Both the position numbers and the translations under genes were made by a program. This document shows positions 1 through 5,083 of a stretch of 5,083 bases of DNA, piece by piece. Position 1 is the stretch's first letter, and each line of letters starts with the position of its first letter. The stretch spans positions 1-5,083 of the forward strand of contig CAJXFJ010000167.1 in NCBI GenBank assembly GCA_913052515.1, written 5' to 3'. The stretch comes from an uncultured Flavobacteriales bacterium (lineage in GTDB: Bacteria; Bacteroidota; Bacteroidia; Flavobacteriales; Vicingaceae). The notes under the pieces were generated by a model, which was not told where the DNA came from, ran no database searches, and worked only from the letters and a program-made list of their open reading frames with translations.

Positions 1-278
1 GCTTTATCAATTAGTCTATTTGATAAGTGGTTCAAAATTTCAAATATAAAAATGGCTTTTGCCAAGTGATTACTTTTGAAATAGGCATTGGCTAAATTGT
101 AATGTAAATCATCAGAAAAGTAGGCATTGTCAATAAGACCTTCATATACCACAATTGCTGAGTCATAATTTTGCTTTTCATAGTAGGCATTGCCACGATT
201 AAATTCATTAAGGGCAGTAGAACCCATAACTGAAGAACTTAACACAATCCACAGAAAAGATAAAAAGACTAGTCTCAT
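1..278 (-). CDS. batE: BatE: exported TPR protein, N-terminal part only
   Basis: The first 92 codons are present and the frame stays open to the window edge. The protein begins with a signal peptide (MRLVFLSFLW through VMGSTA, about residues 1-22). A TPR follows at about 22-55 (NEFNRGNAYYEKQNYDSAI, then VVYEGLID) and a second begins at about 56 (LHYNLANAYFKSNHLAKAI). Position directly after batD, together with an exported TPR start, matches BatE. Full BatE proteins usually end in membrane helices and often an SH3-like domain, which cannot be checked here. The end of the second repeat (ILNHLSNRLIDK) lacks the usual Asp-Pro-Asn-type turn, and neither alternative frame is open there, so I see divergence and not a frameshift. 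The ATG overlaps the batD TGA by four bases. No strong ribosome binding site is seen, so expression probably relies on coupling to batD. Confidence 0.82.
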   Translation of the reverse strand, partial: MRLVFLSFLWIVLSSSVMGSTALNEFNRGNAYYEKQNYDSAIVVYEGLIDNAYFSDDLHYNLANAYFKSNHLAKAIFIFEILNHLSNRLIDK

Positions 279-2071
279 GCGTTTCTATTTTCAGTTTTTT
301 GAATCAAATTAATAGCGTCTTCATAAAGCTTAGCAGGAGCAATGGCAGCCGATGGAGCAAATCGTGCCATTTCTGCGGCTTCTAAACTACCTTTTAGCTC
401 TTCTGCTAATTCAGGAAGTCCATCTTGAGCTAAAGTCTCTACAATTTTTTCTTGCGATAAATCGGCTCGATTTATATTATACTTATCTGCATAGTAACCA
501 AATAGTGCTTCGGAGACCTCCTCATAGAATAGCGCATTTTCTTGAGCATCTAAGTGTTTCTTCGCTTTTGTCAAACGCTTTTTAGCAAGCTTATTAGCCT
601 TTGATTTTCTTAAACCAACTTGATCACCTTGCTTAGCTTTTTGTTTTTTAGCGATTATACTTAGCGCAATTGCCAACAAGAGAATAAAAACTAAGATTAG
701 ATAAAATGATGTAGATCCGTAAAAACGTTCATCAATATTAATCAGGCTTAGGTTATTCAGGTGGATGTAGTGGATGTCCGTTTTTAAAAGTTCCACATCT
801 TCTTTTCGCTGACCTTGATATACCACATTTTCTTCATCGGTTCCTCTAGCTACCTCAAACGCTAAAGCTTCCGTAGAAATGGTTTTGTAGCTTTGGCTAG
901 CTAAATCAAAATAGCTAAATGTAAATGGTTCAAGTTCGTAGTTTCCTGCATGCCTTGGAATTACCAAATACTTAAATTCCTTTTTTCCGCTTGATCCATT
1001 ATAGCCTGTTTTATAGCGGTTTTCTGTTTCTGGGTCGTAAACTTCAAAATCAGGAGGGAAGTTGAGCTGAGGTGCAGCAACTAATGGCAAGTTACCAGTT
1101 CCTTCAATTGTTAGCTTTACATCAATGGCTTCGTTTGATTTTAAACTGGTTTTATTCGCTTCTAAAACTGCATTGAACTTTCCAACAGCTCCCGAAAAGT
1201 CAGCTGGTTTATTTTTTAAAGGAAGTGCTTTTACTTTTATATTAATGGGTTTGCTCGAAGCTATAACTTCTTTTCTTTCGTATGAGCCAAACATTTGCTC
1301 GTACATATTTCTAGCACGCTTACGTTGCACAGTGGCTAAAAATTTAAGTGAAAGGGGATCAATCACCAAGTCTCCTGAACGTTGGGGATAGAGTACATTT
1401 TGCTGTATTTCAGCTACATTAAAAATTTGTCCGTTAAATTGTTCTTGTTTAAATTGAATGTCATCCTTAAAAATGGAACGTAATTCTTGATGCCAAAAGC
1501 CAGTTAAACTGGGCATGCTTTCCATTTGCGGATTGCTCAACCTTAATTGAGTGTATAGTTTATATGTAACGGTTATTTTTTCACCCACATAAGCACTGTT
1601 CTTATCAGCTACAGCACGAATAAATACATATTGAGAAAGTTCATCTCCACTCTCTTTACGTTCTCTTTGCCTTTGATTTTGCGCGCTCGCTCCATTTTTC
1701 GAAGATTTAACTACTTCAATTTGAAGTGGTTTGGTTTTGTAGGTTTCCCCATTCACTTCAATACTTGCTGAACCAATGGTGAATTTTCCAGTTTGTTCAG
1801 CTACCAGAATATAACTGTAAGACATATTCTGACTAACACTACCATTTATTATTCGTGTACTGGAAGCAGGATTAGGACCTGATAAGATTCTTAGGTTTTC
1901 AAAAGTAGGAGGTCTAAAATTTCCACCTTGGTTATTTAGGGAAAAGGTAATCTGGAAGCGTTGTCCAACTTCAACCATATTATGGCTAAGACTTGCTTCA
2001 AAGTTTACAGCTCCCGCCCAACACCAGGCCGAACTCAAAGAAATCAATATGCCTAAAATCCACTTTTTCAT
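275..2071 (-). CDS. batD: BatD: large membrane protein with exported beta-rich region
   Basis: A 598-residue protein from the ATG at 2071. A signal peptide covers about residues 1-20 (MKKW, hydrophobic core, AWCWA). A long periplasmic region to about 450 has a beta-strand, Ig-like character with repeated phrases such as VEVGQRFQITF, YVGEKITVTYK and LKSNEAIDVKLTI, each starting a probable domain. One transmembrane helix lies at about 455-473. A Lys/Arg-rich stretch (KKQKAKQ through KKRLTKAKK) marks the cytoplasmic side, followed by a helical tail of about 90 residues. This matches the BatD (oxygen tolerance) family in layout and length. A TTG six bases earlier (2077) is in frame, but the ATG is preferred: it gives MKKW at the signal start and a TAATG overlap with batC. 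A weak purine run, GAGAAAG, precedes it. The TGA overlaps the batE ATG (ATGA). Its role is probably to bridge periplasmic and cytoplasmic partners, by inference. Confidence 0.93.
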   Translation of the reverse strand: MKKWILGILISLSSAWCWAGAVNFEASLSHNMVEVGQRFQITFSLNNQGGNFRPPTFENLRILSGPNPASSTRIINGSVSQNMSYSYILVAEQTGKFTIGSASIEVNGETYKTKPLQIEVVKSSKNGASAQNQRQRERKESGDELSQYVFIRAVADKNSAYVGEKITVTYKLYTQLRLSNPQMESMPSLTGFWHQELRSIFKDDIQFKQEQFNGQIFNVAEIQQNVLYPQRSGDLVIDPLSLKFLATVQRKRARNMYEQMFGSYERKEVIASSKPINIKVKALPLKNKPADFSGAVGKFNAVLEANKTSLKSNEAIDVKLTIEGTGNLPLVAAPQLNFPPDFEVYDPETENRYKTGYNGSSGKKEFKYLVIPRHAGNYELEPFTFSYFDLASQSYKTISTEALAFEVARGTDEENVVYQGQRKEDVELLKTDIHYIHLNNLSLINIDERFYGSTSFYLILVFILLLAIALSIIAKKQKAKQGDQVGLRKSKANKLAKKRLTKAKKHLDAQENALFYEEVSEALFGYYADKYNINRADLSQEKIVETLAQDGLPELAEELKGSLEAAEMARFAPSAAIAPAKLYEDAINLIQKTENRNA

Positions 2072-2838
2072 TACCAATCTTTCTCAATATTGATTTCAAC
2101 TGCCTTTCCTTTCTTCTTTTTCAGCTTTTCTTGAACTTCTTTTTCTTTCTCATTCAAGGCTTCTAATATACGTTCAGCGTCTTCTCGAGAAACTTGTTGT
2201 TCTTGAGGTTGTTGCTGCTGCTCTTGCTCTTCTTGTTCCTCTTGTTGTTGTTCCTGCTGTTCCTGCTGTTCTTGTTGTTGTTCTTCTTGATTTTCTTCTT
2301 GCTCCTCTTGATCCTGCTCTTGTTCGTTTTTCTCCTCTTGTTCTTCTTGGTTTTCCTCTTGATCCTGATTTTGTTGGTCTTGTTGTTGCTGCTCCTGCTC
2401 TTGTTGCTCTTTTAATAGTTTTTGGGCGTAAGCTAAATTATAACGGCTGTCTTCATCCTTAGGGTTGTTGACTAATGCACTTTTATAGGCTTCTATGCTC
2501 TCTTTCAATTTTTGATTTTTCAGCAAAGCATTGCCCAAATTATGGTAAGCTTTTGCTTTGGTATCTTCATCCTCAGCTTGAGTTGCTGCTGCTGCATAGT
2601 ATTTCGCAGATTCTTCATATTTACCTTGTCTGTATAATGCATCTCCAAGGTTGTAAGCAGATTCTGTTGTATTTGGGTCTTTCGCTAAACTTTTTCGATA
2701 GAGTTCTTCCGCAGCTACAAAATCATTCTCATGATACTTTTCATTTCCTGCTCTTACCTCATACAAAGGGGATTGCGCCCAAGATTGAAGCACACAAATG
2801 AAGAAAAATAGGCTGATTGAGATACTTTTTTTCATCAT
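2071..2838 (-). CDS. batC: BatC: exported TPR protein with long Gln/Glu-rich tract
   Basis: A 255-residue protein. Residues 1-21 form a signal peptide (MMKKS, a hydrophobic core, then SWAQS, with probable cleavage after Ala21), so the mature protein is expected in the periplasm. Three TPR units follow at about 23-56, 57-91 and 93-127, each with a recognisable helix pair (for example AYNLGDALYRQGKYEES and AYHNLGNALLKNQKLKES), plus a half repeat at 128-141. Residues 144-215 are almost pure Gln and Glu (37 Q and 26 E of 72). A charged helix at about 217-243 and a terminal IEKDW, which I recall as common in flavobacterial BatC, close the protein. TPRs usually bind partner peptides, so a scaffold role among Bat proteins is likely. 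Two adjacent ATG codons (2838 and 2835) are possible starts. The first gives the ATGA overlap with batB and is preferred. The stop shares one base with the batD ATG. Confidence 0.9.
   Translation of the reverse strand: MMKKSISISLFFFICVLQSWAQSPLYEVRAGNEKYHENDFVAAEELYRKSLAKDPNTTESAYNLGDALYRQGKYEESAKYYAAAATQAEDEDTKAKAYHNLGNALLKNQKLKESIEAYKSALVNNPKDEDSRYNLAYAQKLLKEQQEQEQQQQDQQNQDQEENQEEQEEKNEQEQDQEEQEENQEEQQQEQQEQQEQQQEEQEEQEQQQQPQEQQVSREDAERILEALNEKEKEVQEKLKKKKGKAVEINIEKDW
2194..2409 (-). repeat. Imperfect trinucleotide (CAA/CAG/GAA/GAG) repeat encoding the BatC Q/E tract
   Basis: The 216 bases encode BatC residues 144-215 and consist nearly entirely of four related codons for Gln and Glu, with occasional Asp, Asn, Lys and Pro. 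Inside it are longer duplicated units. A 13-mer (CCTCTTGATCCTG on the plus strand) occurs at 2304-2316 and 2355-2367, 51 bases apart. A 12-mer (TTGTTCTTCTTG) occurs at 2278-2289 and 2338-2349, 60 bases apart. Both spacings are multiples of three, so the units are in frame. The peptide QEENQEEQ appears twice, 20 residues apart. Confidence 0.85.
2251..2277 (-). repeat. Nine-base tandem repeat within the BatC tract
   Basis: Two perfect copies of TTCCTGCTG (plus strand, 2251-2259 and 2260-2268) are followed by a third copy with two mismatches (TTCTTGTTG, 2269-2277). They encode consecutive QQE-type triplets in BatC. This is the most regular part of the larger repeat and the likeliest place for replication slippage. 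Confidence 0.75.
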
Positions 2839-3866
2839 GACTCAAACAGTTTTATTCGTTCATTGAATTTGGATTTCTTTTCACTGATAAGTAGGGAAAG
2901 AAGTAAAAAGAAGAATGAAGCACCAATAAAAAATTGGAATCGATCTTCGTAATCAGTGTAAACCGTTGTTTCAAATTCTGATTTTTCTAATCCACTCAAA
3001 TCAGTTAGAATACTTTCAAAACCGGCAGAAGCATTGGTTGCGCGAACATACAAACCATCGCCTGCTCCGGCAATTTCTCGAAGCATGTCTTCATTTAAGC
3101 TACTTACTACGGTATTACCTTCTTGGTCTTGTCTAAAGCCAATTTGTTTTCCTCTTCGAATTATTGGAATAGGCGCTCCCATGGGGGTTCCCATTCCTAC
3201 CGTGTATACTTTTATGCCTTTTTCTCGAGCTTCCTCAGCCGCAGTAATGGCGTCATCCTCGTGGTTTTCTCCATCAGTAACTACAATAAGTGCTTTTTGT
3301 CCACCATGCTCAAAGTCAAAGCTTTCATTAGCAAGTTCAATAGCTGCACCAATCGCAGTCCCTTGTGTAGGAACGATATCTGTGTCTATGGTGTTTAAGA
3401 AAAGTTTTGCCGCTGCATAATCCGTAGTGACAGGCAATTGAGTATAAGCCTGACCAGCAAATACGATAATTCCTAAACGATCACTTTTCAATTCTTGCAA
3501 CAACTGAAGCATGGCTCTTTTTGCTCTTTCTAATCGGTTAGGAGAGAGGTCTTCAGCCTTCATACTATTTGAAACATCTAAGGCAATGATTAAATCAATC
3601 CCTTCGCGTTTTACCTCTTCCATCTTAGTGCCCATTTGCGGATTAGCTAAACCGATAACTAAGAAAATATAAGCCACTAAAAAGAAACTAAACTTCAAAC
3701 CAAATTTAAAGTTGGAGTGAGAAGGCAATAATTGTTCAAACAAATCATGTTCTGCAAATCGTTCTCTAGCTTGCTTTCGCCAACGCTTAATAGCCCAAAA
3801 TGCCATTAAAAAAAGCGGTACCAAGGCAAGACCCCATAAAACCCATGTATGTTCTACTCTAAACAT
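2835..3866 (-). CDS. batB: BatB: membrane-anchored VWA-domain protein, paralogue of BatA
   Basis: A 343-residue protein with the same architecture as BatA: transmembrane helices at about 8-26 and 56-74 (the latter ending in LANPQ), a VWA domain from about 88 to 295, and a third helix at about 311-327. The MIDAS residues are intact: DVSNS at 97-101, Thr170 in QGTAIG, and Asp198 in VVTDGE. The segment LSPNRLERAK (107-116) corresponds to LKPNRLEASK in BatA. Both proteins also share the pattern YTVGxGT after the metal site and an RATN motif near the end of the domain, so they are tandem paralogues. Position 2 of four after batA identifies it as BatB. The start ATG overlaps the batA TAA by one base. 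The TGA stop overlaps the batC ATG by four bases (ATGA). It probably pairs with BatA in the inner membrane, which is inferred from the family rather than seen. Confidence 0.95.
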   Translation of the reverse strand: MFRVEHTWVLWGLALVPLFLMAFWAIKRWRKQARERFAEHDLFEQLLPSHSNFKFGLKFSFFLVAYIFLVIGLANPQMGTKMEEVKREGIDLIIALDVSNSMKAEDLSPNRLERAKRAMLQLLQELKSDRLGIIVFAGQAYTQLPVTTDYAAAKLFLNTIDTDIVPTQGTAIGAAIELANESFDFEHGGQKALIVVTDGENHEDDAITAAEEAREKGIKVYTVGMGTPMGAPIPIIRRGKQIGFRQDQEGNTVVSSLNEDMLREIAGAGDGLYVRATNASAGFESILTDLSGLEKSEFETTVYTDYEDRFQFFIGASFFFLLLSLLISEKKSKFNERIKLFES

Positions 3867-4873
3867 TAATTGATACTTCTATAAATGGTATTTCGTAAAC
3901 TAAAATCAATCACTAATAAGAGGACAGAAGCCAATGCAAAGGGAAAGAATTCTTCCTTTTTTCTGCGATATTCTGTTACTTCTATTTTCGATTTTTCCAA
4001 TTGGTCAATTTCTTCGTAAATGGCTGTTAGTGAGCGTGTATTAGTTGCTCTAAAATATTTTCCACCAGTAAGTTTCGCGATTTCCTTCATGGTGTTTTCA
4101 TCAATTTTAACCTCTACGTTTTGGTAAGCAATGGTGCCAAATCCGGTTTTAAAGGGAAAAGGTGCTTTGCCATTGGTTCCTAAACCAACGGTATAAACAC
4201 GAACACCAAATTCTCTGGCAATTTCGGCAGCAGTTAAAGGTGGAATTGAACCTGCATTGTTAAATCCATCTGTCAGTAAAATGACAACTCGACTTTTCGC
4301 ATCACTTTCTCTCAAGCGATTTACTGCTGTAGCCAAACCCATACCAATGGCAGTTCCATCTTCAATTAGACCGTTTTTCACATCCTTAAATAAGTTTTTC
4401 AAAACGGCATGATCTGTGGTTAAAGGCGACTGTGTAAAGCTTTCTCCACTAAAAGTGACTAATCCAATGCGGTCGTTCGGTCGTTCACTGATAAAGTCAA
4501 TGGCCACATTTTTAGAAGCTTCTAAACGATTTGGTTTTAAATCTTCGGCCAACATACTTCCTGAGATATCCATAGAAATGACAATATCAATACCTTCAGT
4601 GGTCACTTCTTGTGAGCTTAAGGTAGATTGTGGACGTGCAAGTGCCACAATCATAGCGCTTAAGGCAAGTAAAGCTAAAGCAAAGGGGAGATGTCGTCCC
4701 CACATTTTTATGTCTGAAGAATTAGAGGGTAAAAACTGAAATGAGGAAAGCCTTAAGGCAACTTGCTGCTTTCGCAAACGCAAAATGTAAGCTAGCACTA
4801 AAATGGGAATAAGCGCAAACAGCATAAACAATTCCGGATTGGCAAACTGTATGTCATTCCACCATTTAATCAT
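3866..4873 (-). CDS. batA: BatA: membrane-anchored VWA-domain protein of the Bat operon
   Basis: A 335-residue protein that fits the BatA family along its whole length. A first transmembrane helix covers about residues 14-32 and a second about 62-80, ending in the family signature LARPQ. A VWA domain follows from about residue 94 to 295. The metal-ion-dependent adhesion site (MIDAS) is complete: DISGS at 102-106, Thr174 in DGTAIG, and Asp202 in LLTDG. The conserved segment LKPNRLEASK (112-121) follows the metal site. A third helix at about 309-326 leaves a short tail. In this family the VWA domain is expected on the periplasmic side, held at the inner membrane. It likely works with BatB and, by family precedent, a MoxR AAA+ ATPase encoded upstream. 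The ATG overlaps the upstream stop (ATGA) and has a GGAGG site. Its stop shares one base with the batB start (TAATG). No defect is seen. The precise function is not established. Confidence 0.95.
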   Translation of the reverse strand: MIKWWNDIQFANPELFMLFALIPILVLAYILRLRKQQVALRLSSFQFLPSNSSDIKMWGRHLPFALALLALSAMIVALARPQSTLSSQEVTTEGIDIVISMDISGSMLAEDLKPNRLEASKNVAIDFISERPNDRIGLVTFSGESFTQSPLTTDHAVLKNLFKDVKNGLIEDGTAIGMGLATAVNRLRESDAKSRVVILLTDGFNNAGSIPPLTAAEIAREFGVRVYTVGLGTNGKAPFPFKTGFGTIAYQNVEVKIDENTMKEIAKLTGGKYFRATNTRSLTAIYEEIDQLEKSKIEVTEYRRKKEEFFPFALASVLLLVIDFSLRNTIYRSIN

Positions 4874-5083
4874 GCTTGTACCTCCGTTTTTTGATTCAAT
4901 TCCTCTGATTCTTGTTCATTTTCTTTGACTGCTGTAGCTTCAATAAAACCATAGGCCAATTGTAAACTAGTCTCATTTTCACTAGCCAATGGGGTTTGTT
5001 TCGCAAACTTGGCCATATCGGCTAGTAGAAGCGTATCATGCAATTTTTGCTTCCAACTTTTATCAATTTCTGGCAGCCGTTCA
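4870..5083 (-). CDS. C-terminal end of the gene upstream of batA (partial; probable Bat-operon membrane protein)
   Basis: Only the last 70 codons and the TGA stop are present; the 5' part lies beyond the window edge. The visible peptide starts ERLPEIDKSW, has a helical stretch around residues 15-52 with the motif LADMAKFAKQTPL followed by a second helix ending AYGFIEATA, and finishes in a charged Glu/Gln/Lys tail. A similar motif (EAAEMARFAP, then a second helix) lies at the C-terminus of BatD in this window, so this is probably the cytoplasmic end of a related membrane protein. In Bacteroidota a small membrane protein gene commonly sits between the DUF58 gene and batA, which fits this position. 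That identity is inferred from context and the short tail. The stop overlaps the batA start as ATGA (4 bases), so the gene belongs to the same transcription unit. No transmembrane segment is visible in the part present. Confidence 0.75.
   Translation of the reverse strand, partial: ERLPEIDKSWKQKLHDTLLLADMAKFAKQTPLASENETSLQLAYGFIEATAVKENEQESEELNQKTEVQA
4881..4885 (-). promoter_or_regulatory. Strong Shine-Dalgarno sequence for batA
   Basis: On the minus strand the sequence reads GGAGG, followed by a seven-base spacer (TACAAGC) and the batA ATG. It lies inside the last codons of the upstream gene. It supports the chosen batA start and is the only textbook ribosome binding site among the five starts in the window. 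The others show at most weak purine runs such as GAGAAAG before batD. Confidence 0.7.

Noticed and set aside
2072..2077. TTG at 2077 as the batD start, two codons before the ATG
   Set aside because: The ATG at 2071 gives a standard MKKW signal-peptide start and the same stop/start overlap style seen at the other junctions. The TTG would lie inside the last codons of batC for no gain.
2194..2409. Repeat region considered as a CRISPR array or intergenic satellite
   Set aside because: There are no regularly spaced identical repeats with unique spacers. The repetition is trinucleotide based, in frame, and inside batC.
2194..2415. A 73-codon plus-strand open frame rich in Leu and Phe that looks like a membrane peptide
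   Set aside because: It is the exact complement of the BatC Gln/Glu codons (CAG/CAA/GAG/GAA read backwards as Leu/Phe-type codons). It has no independent support and lies fully inside a convincing gene.
3034..3420. A 128-codon plus-strand open frame opposite batB, and similar ones opposite batA, batC and batD
   Set aside because: These are antisense shadows of well-supported VWA, TPR and BatD genes. Their translations show no recognisable domain, and they have no plausible start context.
1..5083. Possibility of a new defence or mobile system in the window
   Set aside because: Every gene fits the known Bat operon in order, orientation and domains. There are no transposase, integrase, nuclease, tRNA or terminal repeat features, and no break in base composition was noticed.

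Overview
The window is an uninterrupted stretch of a Bat (Bacteroides aerotolerance) operon, with every gene on the minus strand. The gene content and order (batA, batB, batC, batD, batE), the A+T-rich coding sequence, and the mostly weak ribosome binding sites all point to a member of the Bacteroidota. I cannot place it to genus from sequence alone.

Reading in the direction of transcription (high to low coordinates), the layout is as follows. First comes the 3' end of an upstream gene (5083-4870), whose cytoplasmic-looking C-terminus resembles that of BatD. Next are two paralogous membrane-anchored von Willebrand factor A (VWA) proteins, BatA (4873-3866) and BatB (3866-2835). They are followed by BatC (2838-2071), a secreted TPR protein with a very long Gln/Glu tract. 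BatD (2071-275) is a large protein with an exported beta-rich part, one transmembrane segment and a cytoplasmic tail. Last is the 5' end of BatE (278-1), a second exported TPR protein. MoxR-type AAA+ ATPase and DUF58 genes normally precede such clusters but lie outside this window.

Every gene junction is a stop/start overlap. In transcription order they are ATGA, TAATG, ATGA, TAATG and ATGA. There is therefore no intergenic DNA, no internal promoter or terminator that I can see, and a strong expectation of one mRNA with coupled translation. The one strong Shine-Dalgarno sequence (GGAGG) is in front of batA.

From family knowledge, the products are thought to form an inner-membrane/periplasmic assembly. 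BatA and BatB present metal-dependent (MIDAS) VWA domains, BatC and BatE provide TPR interaction surfaces, and BatD bridges periplasm and cytoplasm. The biochemical activity remains unsettled even for well-studied homologues. This is a recognised system rather than an undescribed one. The points worth a second look are the Q/E tract in BatC, the alternating overlap pattern, and the tail motif shared by BatD and the upstream gene product.
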